A stretch of 64,000 bases of DNA from Arabiibacter massiliensis (GTDB lineage Bacteria > Actinomycetota > Coriobacteriia > Coriobacteriales > Eggerthellaceae). Position 1 is the stretch's first letter. Every line of letters starts with the position of its first letter. The DNA is taken from contig NZ_LT827021.1 of assembly GCF_900169505.1 (NCBI RefSeq), positions 434,001 through 498,000 on the forward strand. The letters are read 5' to 3'. The position numbers and the translations under genes are program-made. Of this stretch, positions 41,556-53,585 are shown piece by piece. A model generated the notes under the pieces. The model was not told where the DNA came from. It made no database searches and was given only the letters and a program-made list of their open reading frames with translations.

Positions 41556-41622
41556 AGGCCCGAGAGAGAGCGCCGCCGTCGGAACAGTGCCGGACGCGGC
41601 GAATCGGAGGAGAAGGAGCGCC

Positions 41623-42678
41623 ATGGGCAGGTCGGGCGGCGGAGGATTCGGGGGAGGCGGCTTCGGCGGCTTCTCCGGCGGCGGCCGGTCGTCGGGCGGC
41701 TTCTCGGGCGGAGGCGGCCGCAGCTCGCTGCCGTTTGGCGGCGGTCGCAGCAGCGGCGGGCCCTCCTACGGGGGAGGCGGCTTTGGCGGCAACGGGCTCG
41801 GCATGGGCATGCTGCTCGGCCACCTGCTCAGCTCGCAGCGCTCGGGCGGCGGAGGCGGCGGCTTCTTCCCGCCCGACGACCCCCGGCCGCCTCAGGTCGA
41901 CGGCCCTTCCGGCGGCAGCGGACGCGGTTGCGGCTGCGCCATCGTGGCGTTGTCGGCGGTGCTCCTGTTGCTCGTCGTCTTGGCGCTGTTCCCCGTCGGC
42001 TCATGCTCGGCGGGCTCGAGCATCGACGCCTCCACCCACGAGCGGCAGGCCCTGCCCGCCTCGGCCGTGACCGAGACGGCCTACTACACCGATGAGGACG
42101 GCGGCTGGGTGTCCAACGGGAGCCAGCTGGAAAGCGGCTTGCGGGCGTTCCAGCGCGAGACGGGCGTGCAGCCCCACGTCTACATCCTGCCGAACGGCGA
42201 GACGACGTCGGTGCAGGCGCTCGGCGAGCGCGCCGCGGCGCTCTACGACGAGCTGTTCGCCGACGAGGGCCACTTCCTGCTCGTGTTCTGCGACGACGGC
42301 CGCGGCTCGTACAACTGCGGATACGCGGCGGGCTCGCAGGCGCAGACCGTCATGGACGACGAGGCGGTGGGCATCCTCGCCGACTACCTCGCGCGCTACT
42401 ACGCGGATTACTCGCTTTCCGAGGAGCAGATATTCTCCAAGACGTTCGAGGACACGGGCGCGCGCATCATGACCGTGACGCAGTCGCCCGTCGTGCCCGT
42501 CGTCGCGTGCCTGGCCGTCGTGGCCGTGGCGGCGCTCGCGTTCGCGGCGTTCAGGGCGCGCCAGAAGCGCAAGGAGCGCGAGTCGCAGCGCGTCGAGCAG
42601 GTGCTCAACACCCCGCTCGAGAAGTTCGGCGATCAAAACGTGGAAGACCTCGCGCGAAAGTACGAGGAGAGCGAATAG
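41623..42678 (+). CDS. TPM-domain membrane protein 2 with Gly-rich N-terminus
   Basis: 351 residues. The first ~110 residues are a low-complexity Gly/Ser/Phe-rich region. A helix (about 110-130) precedes a TPM-like domain close to that of the upstream gene (SGLRAFQRETGVQPHVYILPNGE, HFLLVFCDDGRGSYNCGYAAG), a second helix at about 290-310 and a charged tail ending NVEDLARKYEESE; its neighbour ends similarly (IERLARKYEDSP), so the two are paralogues. GGAGGAGAAGGAG precedes ATG 41623. The Gly-rich part may be disordered or aid clustering. Confidence 0.72.
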   Translation: MGRSGGGGFGGGGFGGFSGGGRSSGGFSGGGGRSSLPFGGGRSSGGPSYGGGGFGGNGLGMGMLLGHLLSSQRSGGGGGGFFPPDDPRPPQVDGPSGGSGRGCGCAIVALSAVLLLLVVLALFPVGSCSAGSSIDASTHERQALPASAVTETAYYTDEDGGWVSNGSQLESGLRAFQRETGVQPHVYILPNGETTSVQALGERAAALYDELFADEGHFLLVFCDDGRGSYNCGYAAGSQAQTVMDDEAVGILADYLARYYADYSLSEEQIFSKTFEDTGARIMTVTQSPVVPVVACLAVVAVAALAFAAFRARQKRKERESQRVEQVLNTPLEKFGDQNVEDLARKYEESE

Positions 42679-42709
42679 AGACGGCCGAAGGGCCAGACAG
42701 GAGAAGAAT

Positions 42710-43390
42710 ATGGGCATACTGGACCGCTTCGCCGACATCGTGAAGGCGAACATCAACGAGCTGCTCGACCGCGCGGAGGACCCCGCCAAGATGATCGACC
42801 AGTACCTGCGCGACCTGACCGAGAGCCTTGCCGAGGTCAAGCAGGAGACGGCCGGCGTCATGGCCGAGGAGGCGCGCACGAAGCGCCTGGTGGACGACAA
42901 CGCTGAGGAAGTCGCCCGTTACGACGGCCTGGCGCGCAAGGCGCTCGAGGCCGGCAACGAGGGCGATGCCCGCACGTTTCTGGCCAAGAAGCAGGAGCTG
43001 GCCGCGAAGGGCGAGGCTCTGGCCAGCGCCTACCAGGCCGCGAGCGGCAACGCCTCGAAGATGCGCGAGATGCACGACAAGCTGGTGAGCGACATCGAGA
43101 CGCTCAACGGCCGCCGCGAGGCCATCAAGGCGAAGGTGGCCGTGGCCAAGACGCAGGACAAGGTGAACGACCTGACCGGCGCCGCCGACAAGGCCGAGGG
43201 CGCCATGAGCGCGTTCAACCGCATGGAGGCCAAGGCCGACGAGATGCTCGACCGAGCGAACGCCATGGAGGAGCTGAACGCCCAGCCCGTCGACGAGGCG
43301 GCGACGCTCGAGGCGAAGTACGCGAACGCCGGCAGCGACGCGTCGGTGGACGACGAGCTTGCGAAGCTGAAGGAGGAGATGGGGCTCTAG
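42710..43390 (+). CDS. PspA/IM30-family protein
   Basis: 226 residues, almost all helical. GILDRFADIVKANINELLDRAEDPAKMIDQYLRDLTESLAEVKQ is the N-terminal PspA/IM30 start; long coiled coils follow. These proteins polymerise on the inner membrane and protect it under stress. It is 31 bp after TPM protein 2, and such TPM-PspA pairs are known in other bacteria. Regulators PspB/C/F are not in the window. A clear terminator follows. Confidence 0.88.
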   Translation: MGILDRFADIVKANINELLDRAEDPAKMIDQYLRDLTESLAEVKQETAGVMAEEARTKRLVDDNAEEVARYDGLARKALEAGNEGDARTFLAKKQELAAKGEALASAYQAASGNASKMREMHDKLVSDIETLNGRREAIKAKVAVAKTQDKVNDLTGAADKAEGAMSAFNRMEAKADEMLDRANAMEELNAQPVDEAATLEAKYANAGSDASVDDELAKLKEEMGL

Positions 43391-43406
43391 CCGCCTTCTC
43401 CGTCCC

Positions 43407-43445
43407 GGGCCCCGGCCGCCGATGCGCGCCCGGGGCTCTTTTTCT
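43407..43445 (+). terminator. Terminator after pspA
   Basis: GCCCCGG (43409-43415) pairs with CCGGGGC (43430-43436), extended two pairs outward, then CTCTTTTTCT. Confidence 0.78.
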
Positions 43446-43529
43446 GCCCTGGGAGACCGCTTCTTTGCATAAATCTACCTCCAATCATAGAAATACTGCA
43501 TTTTCAGACCGATCGATTCGAAATAGTCG

Positions 43530-43626
43530 TATACTTGCTTGCAACCTTTAAGGCGGTACGGAGAGACCGGCAAGGTACGCGACCTATCAGCTTGCATGCG
43601 CCGCCTCCTGTCTTCGGATGGAGGCG
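43530..43626 (+). promoter_or_regulatory. carAB promoter -10 and PyrR-responsive attenuator
   Basis: TATACT at 43530-43535 precedes CCTTTAAGGCGGTACGGAGA (43545) and GACCGGCAAGGTA, nearly identical to the pyrR leader site. The terminator stem CGCCTCC (43602-43608) / GGAGGCG (43620-43626) is followed by six Ts. The -35 is weak. Confidence 0.82.
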
Positions 43627-43665
43627 TTTTTTGTAGGCCGGGGCGCCCGACGGAAAGGAACAGGC

Positions 43666-45097
43666 TTGAGCAAGAAAGCGGACGAGCTGCTGGCGGGAAC
43701 ATCGAAGGCCGCTGGAGCGCCGGCGGCGCTCGTGCTGGAGGACGGCGCCGTGTTTCGCGGCACGTCATGCGGGGCGGCGGGGGAGGCGTTCGGCGAGATC
43801 TGCTTCAACACGTCGCTGGAGGGCTACCTCGAGGTGATCACCGACCCGTCCTACGCGGGGCAGATCGTGACCATGACATACCCCCAGATCGGTAACTACG
43901 GCGTGAACTCGGACGATACGCAGGCGGCGCGCCCGGCTCTGCGGGGCCTCGTGGTGCGCGATATGTGCGCCACGCCGTCGAACTGGCGCAGCGAGATGTC
44001 GCTGGGCGACTATCTGCGCGAACAGGGCGTGGTGGCGGTTGAGGGCGTGGACACCCGCGCGCTCGTGCGCCACGTGCGCGACCATGGCGCGCAGCGGGCG
44101 GTGATCTCCACGGCGGACATGGACGAGGCGAGCCTTTTGCGGAAGGTGCGCGCGAGCGCGTCCATCGTGGGGGCGAACCTCGCGGCTACGGTGTCGTGCG
44201 AGGCGCCCTACGAGGTGGGCGCGGGCGACCTGCCGGCGAGCCAGGCGTTCGCCGTGGCGCCGCCCGCCGAGGCGCGCTTCCGGGTGGTGGCCTACGATTG
44301 CGGCGCCAAGCGCTCCATCCTGCAGAACCTCGTGCGCGCGGGCTGCGCCGTCACGGCCGTGCCGTGGGATACGCCGGCCGAAGAGGTGCTTGCCATGGAA
44401 CCCGACGGCGTGTTCCTGAGCAACGGCCCGGGCGACCCCGAGGCCGTGGAGGGCACGTACACCCAGGTGGAGAAGCTGCTCGGCCAGGTTCCCGTGTTCG
44501 GCATCTGCCTGGGGCACCAGATGATGGCGAAGGCGGCGGGCGCCGAGATCGAGAAGCTCAAGTTCGGGCATCGCGGCGGCAACCATCCCGTGATGAACCT
44601 GCTCACGGGCCGCGTGGAGATCACGGCGCAGAACCACGGCTTCGGCCTGGTATTCCCGAGCCTGGGCGAGCTCGTGCCCAGCCTGTCGGGCGGCTTCGAC
44701 GCGCACGAGGCCGACCTGCGCGCCTGGGTGGAGCGCGGCGTCGCGCCGGTCGTGGACAACCCGCGCTTCGGCCGCATCCGCCTCACGCACGTGAACCTCA
44801 ACGACGGCACCGCCGAGGGGGTGGCGTTCCTCGACATCCCCGCGTTCAGCGTGCAGTACCACCCCGAGGCCTCGCCCGGCCCCACCGACGCCCACTACCT
44901 GTTCACGGCGTTCACGCGTTTGATGGAGGGCCAATCCGTCATCCTGAGCGAGCGAAGCGAGTCGAAGGATCCTTCCAAAACCTCCGCCTCCTTCACCGGC
45001 GAGGACTACCTGGACATCGATATCGCCGCCGACCGCCTGGCCGGCTGGACCTTCGGCGAGCAAGCCGCCACCGTGGCGGGGGCGAAAGGAGGCTCCC

Positions 45098-45105
<8 letters not shown>
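43666..45105 (+). CDS. carA: Carbamoyl-phosphate synthase small chain CarA
   Basis: 479 residues, longer than E. coli CarA (382). Provides ammonia from glutamine. [44 protein letters not shown] starts the conserved part; catalytic Cys281 is in [18 protein letters not shown] ends the glutaminase. The start is TTG 43666 with AAAGGA 9 bases upstream; the ATG at 43618 is inside the attenuator stem. After the usual end (about residue 423) there are some 56 extra residues, of which 424-436 come from repeat E. The stop overlaps carB by 8 bp. Confidence 0.93.
44938..44972. repeat. Repeat E half unit inside the carA coding sequence
   Basis: GTCATCCTGAGCGAGCGAAG onwards to AAGGATCC matches the left half of repeat E. 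It is in frame and encodes [13 protein letters not shown] near the CarA C-terminus. Confidence 0.85.
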
Positions 45106-48322
<3,217 letters not shown>

Positions 48323-48328
48323 GCATTT

Positions 48329-48360
48329 CGGTCGAGCGGCGATTCTTCGCCGCTCGACCG
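48329..48360. terminator. Bidirectional terminator between carB and the ATPase gene
   Basis: A perfect 14-bp stem, 48329-48342 with 48347-48360, loop TTCT. Tails are only weakly T-rich. Confidence 0.65.
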
Positions 48361-48377
48361 TTGCTCCTAGACGCCAT

Positions 48378-49109
48378 TCAGTTGGCTAGAAACTCTGTGA
48401 GCAGGCGGTCTGGGTTCTCCATGAAGCGTTTGAGGACGTCCCATTCCAGCGTTTCCTCTGCGTCTACGCGGCGCACCTCGTCATCGAACTGGTAGATGAC
48501 GGCTCCTGGCGCGGTGAGCAGGATGGGGGAGTGGGTGGCCACGACCAGCTGCGAGCCCGCCTGAGCCAGCCGCACGATCTCGGCCAAGAGTGCCACCTGG
48601 CCCAGCTGCGAGAGCCCCGTCTCGGGCTCGTCGAGCACGTAGAACCCCTCGCCGCCGAAGCGGCGCGACACCAGTGCAAGGATGCCCTCGCCGTGCGAGC
48701 GGGCGTGCAGCGACCGCCCGCCGAAGTAGCGCATGTCGTCCTCGAGTGCGTCCATCTCCGAGATAAGGTTGAACATCGTGTCCGAGCGCACGAAGAAGCT
48801 GTCGCGCGGCCGGCAGATGCCCCTAAGCAGACGCATGTGGTCGCAGAGCTCGGAGTGGGTGTCGCGCACCGAGAACGTGTAGTTGCGCGAGCCGCCTTCG
48901 GGGTTGAGGCCGTAGGCCACGCCCATCGCCTCCAGCAGCGTCGATTTGCCCGTGCCGTTCTCGCCGCAGAAGAACGTGACGCGCTGGCCCAGGTCGAGCG
49001 CTCGCAGGCTCGCGATGGCCGGCACGTTGAACGGGTAGACGCACCGGTCGGGGACGCCCGTCCAGTCGATGGCGAGCGAGGTCACGAAGACGTCGTCGCG
49101 CATGTCCAT
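48378..49109 (-). CDS. Small ABC-type ATPase (AAA_21-like)
   Basis: 243 residues. Walker A is FFCGENGTGKSTLLEAM (about residue 50); Walker B is FYVLDEPETGLS; ATHSPILL holds the switch histidine. There is no membrane or coiled-coil part, so it resembles the small RecF/SMC-like stand-alone ATPases found near defence or toxin genes. Ends convergent to carB; 19 bp after the MqsA antitoxin gene, so it may be in that transcript. Function unknown. Confidence 0.75.
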   Translation of the reverse strand: MDMRDDVFVTSLAIDWTGVPDRCVYPFNVPAIASLRALDLGQRVTFFCGENGTGKSTLLEAMGVAYGLNPEGGSRNYTFSVRDTHSELCDHMRLLRGICRPRDSFFVRSDTMFNLISEMDALEDDMRYFGGRSLHARSHGEGILALVSRRFGGEGFYVLDEPETGLSQLGQVALLAEIVRLAQAGSQLVVATHSPILLTAPGAVIYQFDDEVRRVDAEETLEWDVLKRFMENPDRLLTEFLAN

Positions 49110-49128
49110 CTCCTTTCGTCTGCTCGCG

Positions 49129-49557
49129 TCAGGACGTGCGCGGCTCGTCCACGCGCTCCATCAAGTAGGCGGCCACCTCGGGGAAGTCGCGCACGACGCG
49201 CATGAGCGTGTCGGCCGTGCGGTTCTGGAACACCGAGCCGTTCTCCCAGCGCACGACCGTCTTCGGCCCCGCGCCGATGAGCTTCTCGAACTTGGCCTGC
49301 GAGAGCCCCAGGCCCTGCCGGAGCTCCCGCACCTCGTCGCCCGAAAGCAGCCCGTTGTCCCGCTTGTACTGGTCGACCGCGCGCCGGTGGATCTCACCCG
49401 CGAGCCCTCCGGCGAAATACGACTCGCCGCATTCGCAGCACATGTCGTAGGTGACGTCGTCGACGACGATGGGCTCGCCTTTGACGTCCCATTCGATGGG
49501 CCCGTGGATCTGCGAAATCTTGCCTCCGCAGATCGGGCATTTCTGCAAACCTACCAT
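49129..49557 (-). CDS. mqsA: MqsA-family antitoxin
   Basis: 142 residues from ATG 49557 (E. coli MqsA is 131). N-terminus has the zinc site CPICGG...CCECGE; the C-terminal half is an XRE-type HTH (LRQGLGLSQAKFEKLIGAGPKTVVRWENGSV). Antitoxin that binds MqsR and represses the operon. ATG 49557 overlaps the toxin gene by 7 bp; alternatives at 49569 and 49578 are possible. Follows the toxin gene, the reversed order known for mqsRA. Confidence 0.86.
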   Translation of the reverse strand: MVGLQKCPICGGKISQIHGPIEWDVKGEPIVVDDVTYDMCCECGESYFAGGLAGEIHRRAVDQYKRDNGLLSGDEVRELRQGLGLSQAKFEKLIGAGPKTVVRWENGSVFQNRTADTLMRVVRDFPEVAAYLMERVDEPRTS

Positions 49558-49880
49558 GCGTAACCCCATTCTTTGCACGACATGACGATGACTTCGCCAA
49601 AGGTGTCATCGACGATGAACTTCACGTAGAAGACTCCGCGCAGCCCTCCTTCGTCGTAATGGCATCGGTACACGTCGGCCCAAGCGCCGTCTACGCTTCG
49701 GGGAGGGGAGGACTCGAAGAACTCCGCGCTCTCCAGCGAAAGGATCATGTCGCACGAAGCCTCGGCGTAGTGCCCGTGGGCGATGAGCCAGGAGCAGCTC
49801 TTCCTTGTCGTGCGATACCGGCCTTCCCTTATCAACCGCTTTACTTCCGCGAGATCGTAGTGCGGCTCTTTCCCGTTCAT
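49551..49880 (-). CDS. mqsR: MqsR-family mRNA interferase toxin
   Basis: 109 residues. PHYDLAEVKRLIREGRYRTTRKS closely follows the MqsR N-terminus; ADVYRCHY and FYVKFIVDD...VIVMSCKEW follow the rest of the RelE-like fold. MqsR cuts mRNA at GCU-type sites in E. coli. Promoter and palindrome lie directly upstream. The ADVYR segment corresponds to the strand around the catalytic arginine. Confidence 0.82.
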   Translation of the reverse strand: MNGKEPHYDLAEVKRLIREGRYRTTRKSCSWLIAHGHYAEASCDMILSLESAEFFESSPPRSVDGAWADVYRCHYDEGGLRGVFYVKFIVDDTFGEVIVMSCKEWGYAW

Positions 49881-49932
49881 GGTAGCACCTTGCTACCACT
49901 AGCAGTATACGAAACAGGAATGCGGATTGCAA
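49880..49932 (-). promoter_or_regulatory. mqsRA promoter and operator palindrome
   Basis: On the minus strand TTGCAA (49927-49932), 17 bp, TATACT (49904-49909). Between -10 and the start codon lies TGGTAGCA-N3-TGCTACCA (49880-49898), an exact 8-bp inverted repeat touching the mqsR ATG, a likely MqsA operator that could also mask translation. The rest of 49933-50076 holds no gene I can support. Confidence 0.7.
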
Positions 49933-50076
49933 GAGGGCAGAGCATGTTGCCACCTCCTCGTCGAGTACGGCTGTCCCCGAACGGGTTAGGAGGTTGCTCC
50001 AGCCACTATAAGAACTTATGTTCGTATAGTACCATAGCATGCACAATAAGGGAACACCTGTTTGTAAAAAATGAGC

Positions 50077-50961
50077 TCATTTCGCGCTTGCCTTCAAGAA
50101 CTCCACGATCTCGCGCTCCTGCTCGGGGGTGAAGGCGCCCATATGGGCGCGGCCGGGCATGAGCCGGCAGGTAACGTTGGGGATGATGCGCTCGGCCTGC
50201 GGAAGGACGCGGGCGGCGGGGAAGAGGTGGTCGGCATCTCCCGCCATCACGAGCGTGGGCGCGGTGCAGGCGGCCATGCGCTCGGGGTCGACGTCGGTGG
50301 GCATGCCGGCCTTCACCTTGGAATGGTCGATGGTGGCGCGCGCCGTGGCCAGCGTCTCGGCGTCGATGACGTCGGGCGTGCCCGCCATGGGCAAAAGCGT
50401 CTTCACGAACCACGACTCCTGGTGCGTGAGCATATACATGATCATCGGCCCCATCATGGAGGCACTGTTCAGCAGGGGCGCGTTCTTGATGCCCGACGGC
50501 ACGAACAGCACCGCGCGCTCCACCTTCTCGGGCGCGACGCACATGAGCTTCGCCAGGATGCCCGCGCCGAACGAGCCGCCGATACAGCGCATGCGCGGGA
50601 ATCCCAGCCCGTCGATCACCTGCGACGCCCACTCGCCGTACGCGTAGCCGGACGCTGGCAGGCAGGTCTCGTCGCTCTTGCCGGGGTGGCCGATAGTGTC
50701 CACCGCGAACACACGGAAGTCTCCGCGCAGCAGAAACGGGGACGTGACCAGGTTGTGCGCCGTCGTCGAGTTGCCGCCGTGGAACGACAGCACGGGAATG
50801 CCGTCCGGGTTGCCGGTGACCACCACGTGCGTGCGCCCGAACGCCGTGTCCACGTAGACGTCCTCGAACGGGCAGCCGATGCGGGCCATCTGCTCGTCGT
50901 ACAAATCGAGGACGGCGCGCTTGCCTGACGCGCTCTTGTAGATGGATTTCATGTCGCTCAC
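50077..50961 (-). CDS. Alpha/beta hydrolase
   Basis: 294 residues. VLSFHGGNSTTAHNLV is the oxyanion-hole region; CIGGSFGAGILAKLM is the nucleophile elbow (G-x-S-x-G, Ser); MAGDADHLFPAA carries the acid and RAHMGAF the histidine, so the triad is complete. Substrate unknown. ATG overlaps the stop of the upstream hypothetical gene by 4 bp (ATGA). Confidence 0.82.
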   Translation of the reverse strand: MSDMKSIYKSASGKRAVLDLYDEQMARIGCPFEDVYVDTAFGRTHVVVTGNPDGIPVLSFHGGNSTTAHNLVTSPFLLRGDFRVFAVDTIGHPGKSDETCLPASGYAYGEWASQVIDGLGFPRMRCIGGSFGAGILAKLMCVAPEKVERAVLFVPSGIKNAPLLNSASMMGPMIMYMLTHQESWFVKTLLPMAGTPDVIDAETLATARATIDHSKVKAGMPTDVDPERMAACTAPTLVMAGDADHLFPAARVLPQAERIIPNVTCRLMPGRAHMGAFTPEQEREIVEFLKASAK

Positions 50962-51428
50962 GCTTTCTTCGCTTTCGGCGGCCTCGCGGATCCGCGCTTG
51001 ACGGTCACGTCGAGCGCCGCGAGCGCGTCCAGCACCTCATGGGCGGCCGCGTCTGCCTGCGCGGCGTCCAATCCGCGTGCGTCCACCACCTCGCGCACGG
51101 CCGCCGCATAGTCGCGCTTGTGCCGCTCGTTCAGCTCGGTCCAGTCCACGTGCGCAAATCCTTCGGCCACCTGGCGGTCGAAGGGCAGCCGCCCCTGCGC
51201 CATGAGCACAGCGATGACCGGATAGCCCGCGTAGCCCTGCCAGTACGTGGCGTTGTCGTTCGACGAATACGCAGAGCCGTCCTCGCTCCACGCCACCGTG
51301 TACGCCTTCGCGCCGTTCGACGAGGCCACCGTCGCGCGCCGCCCCTCTGCGTCGAACGCCACGCGCCCGTCCGCCAGCGCGCTCCACGCCTCGAACACCT
51401 TCGCCAAAGGCGGCAGCTTCTCCATCAT
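50958..51428 (-). CDS. Hypothetical protein
   Basis: 156 residues, not recognised. The first ~75 residues look like a compact mixed fold (FEAWSALADGRVAFDAEGRRATV, TYWQGYAGYPVIAVLM); the second half is helical and Ala/Asp-rich with a basic end (ARPPKAKKA). No cysteines, signal or membrane segment. The second Met is also a possible start. Coupled to the downstream hydrolase gene, so the two may work together. Confidence 0.65.
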   Translation of the reverse strand: MMEKLPPLAKVFEAWSALADGRVAFDAEGRRATVASSNGAKAYTVAWSEDGSAYSSNDNATYWQGYAGYPVIAVLMAQGRLPFDRQVAEGFAHVDWTELNERHKRDYAAAVREVVDARGLDAAQADAAAHEVLDALAALDVTVKRGSARPPKAKKA

Positions 51429-51491
51429 CGCTCCTGTTCGCTCGTTGCCCGTCGAGGGAAGTATACGCCTTGAGAGCGGCGGGTCGAGCTC

Positions 51492-51527
51492 GGGATCCTC
51501 CGACTCGCTTCGCTCGCTCAGGATGAC
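51492..51527. repeat. Repeat E right half unit
   Basis: GGGATCCTCCGACTCGCTTC onwards to CTCAGGATGAC, between the DUF3267 gene stop and the hypothetical gene start; the left half is missing. Confidence 0.7.
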
Positions 51528-51555
51528 ATGCTGTACTACATCAATCAGCCTTCCC

Positions 51556-52185
51556 TTAGCGCTCGAAGGCCATGAGGCCGCAGTCGCAGGCGTGGTCGAG
51601 GAAGACCGCCTCGTCGCCGGCCGGTTTGAAGCGCAGGAGCTTCAGCACGACGGCCAGGTCGCCGCCTCCTCCGAGGATCATGAGCGCGCCCACCCCGAAC
51701 CACACGAGCGACCCGGTGGCGTAGGATACGAGCACGGGAAGCAGGCCCAGCACGACGGTGGGCGCGAGCGCGCCGATCACGTAGGCGTGCTTCGGCAGCG
51801 GCTCGGAGCACGTGCAGTACGGGGTGAGGTACTGCCAGATCACGCCGAACGACACCGCCTTCCAGCCGCTCTTCGCGAACGCGCTCCACACGAGCCCGTG
51901 GATGAGCTCGTGCACGGCGGCCAGCACGAGGAAGGACGCCGACAAGATGAGGAGGCCCCAGGGTCCGAGCGATCCCGCGCCCGAAGGGTGCAACGCGAAG
52001 AAGCCGACTCCCAGCACGGCGATGATCGGCAGCGAGAGCACGACCGCGCCCAGGTTGGCGGCCACGACGCCGATGACGAGCGGGTGGGATCGGAAGCCCT
52101 GCTCCTCGAAGTCCGCGCACGTCCGCTCGAACGCCTCCATGCGCGCGAGCTCCGCCTTCGTGAGCGTGCGCTCCTTCTGTCCCAT
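51556..52185 (-). CDS. DUF3267 putative zinc metalloprotease-like membrane protein
   Basis: 209 residues with about four to five membrane segments. AAVHELIHGLVW contains HELIH, a zincin-type HExxH motif placed in a membrane helix, as in DUF3267 proteins. Substrate and activity unknown. It is 33 bp downstream of the AlkZ-like gene with GGAAAGGAAG before ATG. Confidence 0.75.
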   Translation of the reverse strand: MGQKERTLTKAELARMEAFERTCADFEEQGFRSHPLVIGVVAANLGAVVLSLPIIAVLGVGFFALHPSGAGSLGPWGLLILSASFLVLAAVHELIHGLVWSAFAKSGWKAVSFGVIWQYLTPYCTCSEPLPKHAYVIGALAPTVVLGLLPVLVSYATGSLVWFGVGALMILGGGGDLAVVLKLLRFKPAGDEAVFLDHACDCGLMAFER

Positions 52186-52218
52186 GCGCCTTCCTTTCCG
52201 TTCGGCAGCCCGTCCGCC

Positions 52219-53406
52219 TCAGGCACGCGCGACCATGATATCGGTAAGCTCCAACCCCCGGAAGGCCGCATGCTCCTCGGCGAGCGCTCGCAGCACGCCC
52301 TCGTCCGGCCCCGCCTCCCAGAGCTCGGCCTCCACGTCCAGCTTCCCGCCGCGCTTGCGGCCCTTCCACAGGCCGACCACGGCGCCGCGATGCACGACGG
52401 CACCGGGGTTGGACACGGTCGTCCACACGCGGCGCTGCCGCGCCTTGTCGGCCAGCAGCACGGCGCGGTCGCGCTGGTCGAGGTAGGGGTCGTGCGGGCC
52501 GAGGAGAAGCGTCTCGCGCTCGAGCGGCTCCGGGCGCAGCAGGTGCTCGAGGTCGCAGGCCAGCACGAACGCGCGCTTTCCGTCCACGGCAACCGGCGCG
52601 ACCTCGTCGGCGACCTGCGCCCACATGCGCCGCGCTTGCGCGCCCGAGCAGCCGAGCCATGACGCGAGCATCGCCGGGGTGGCCGGCCCGTAGCAGCGCA
52701 TGAGCTTCCGCACGAGCTGCGCGGCCGCGTCGGGAGGCGGCTCCAAGGCGCGCCCTGTCCAGCTGCCATACGACGTGAATGTCGGCGCCTGTCCCCGCCG
52801 CTCGCCGAACACGACGCGCCCCTCGAAGGCGCACGGCCGCAACAGGAACGACGCCACCGCGCCGCCCACCGTCTGCACGTCGGGCCTTCCGTACATCGAC
52901 GGCGCGCGCCACGCCTCCAGCTTGCCCGTGGGGATCGACGGCTCCATCCACGAGGCCACCAGGCGGTCGAGCTTGGGCTTTCCCTCCACCACCAGGCCGT
53001 CGAGGCGCCCCATGGCCGACCGCTGGACATCCAGAAGCTCGTCGAAGCCCAGCCCCAGCGCGTCGAGCGCGAGCCCGATGCCGTCCGTGTATATCCACGG
53101 CTCGCCCGCTTCCGGCACAAGCGCCGAGAGGAACGCACCAGCCTCGGCCTCCGGGAACACGTAGGGCGCGCCCCGCAGGCTCCACGCCTGCACGAGGCCG
53201 CCGCCGCGCGCGAGCAGCCGCGCCGTGCCGTCCGCGCCGAGCGACGGCGCGCGGTTCGCGAGAGCGGTCTCCCACGCGCCGGGAGGGGAGTTCTGCATGC
53301 CGCACGCCCCGACGAGCGTGAGCGCATCCGCCGCCGGGTACGCCCGATCCAGATGGTGCGCGCGCAGTCGGAAGCTCCTCACCTGCTCCACGCTCGCCTC
53401 GTCCAT
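52219..53406 (-). CDS. Winged-helix protein of the AlkZ/YcaQ (HTH_42) family
   Basis: 395 residues. Matches the fold of AlkZ-like DNA glycosylases: an N-terminal SFRLRAHHLDR start, tandem winged-helix parts (YGPATPAMLASWLGCSGAQARRMW), and a C-terminal LLGPHDPYLDQRDRAVLL...VHRGAVVGLWKG block. Some members excise alkylated or crosslinked bases; others have no known activity. The catalytic QxQ motif of AlkZ was not found in the expected place, so a glycosylase role is unsure. Minus-strand TATACT (forward 53433-53438) is a candidate -10. Confidence 0.72.
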   Translation of the reverse strand: MDEASVEQVRSFRLRAHHLDRAYPAADALTLVGACGMQNSPPGAWETALANRAPSLGADGTARLLARGGGLVQAWSLRGAPYVFPEAEAGAFLSALVPEAGEPWIYTDGIGLALDALGLGFDELLDVQRSAMGRLDGLVVEGKPKLDRLVASWMEPSIPTGKLEAWRAPSMYGRPDVQTVGGAVASFLLRPCAFEGRVVFGERRGQAPTFTSYGSWTGRALEPPPDAAAQLVRKLMRCYGPATPAMLASWLGCSGAQARRMWAQVADEVAPVAVDGKRAFVLACDLEHLLRPEPLERETLLLGPHDPYLDQRDRAVLLADKARQRRVWTTVSNPGAVVHRGAVVGLWKGRKRGGKLDVEAELWEAGPDEGVLRALAEEHAAFRGLELTDIMVARA

Positions 53407-53472
53407 GGGCCGCCTCCTTTCCGTCGCGCCCTAGTATATAGGTAGCGGGAGTCCAGCGCAGCTTGGCGCGCA

Positions 53473-53519
53473 TTGTCGCACCGTGTTGCGACAAATGCTT
53501 CATGTGAACCATTTGTTCA
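53473..53519. promoter_or_regulatory. Two palindromes upstream of the AlkZ-like gene
   Basis: TTGTCGCA-N6-TGCGACAA (53473-53494) is an exact 8-bp inverted repeat. TGAACCATTTGTTCA (53505-53519) is a second, like the LysR-region palindrome at 30814. Both are in the ~580-bp gap 53407-53986, which holds no gene I can support. Confidence 0.45.
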
Positions 53520-53585
53520 GACTCCCTGTTTGACGCGCAATCGACCGCCTTGGGGGGGGGGTGCACGCGAATCGGGCCTCTTGAG

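Noticed and set aside
43618..43665. carA starting at ATG 43618
   Set aside because: This ATG is in the terminator stem of the attenuator; TTG 43666 has a ribosome site and a better fit to the family.
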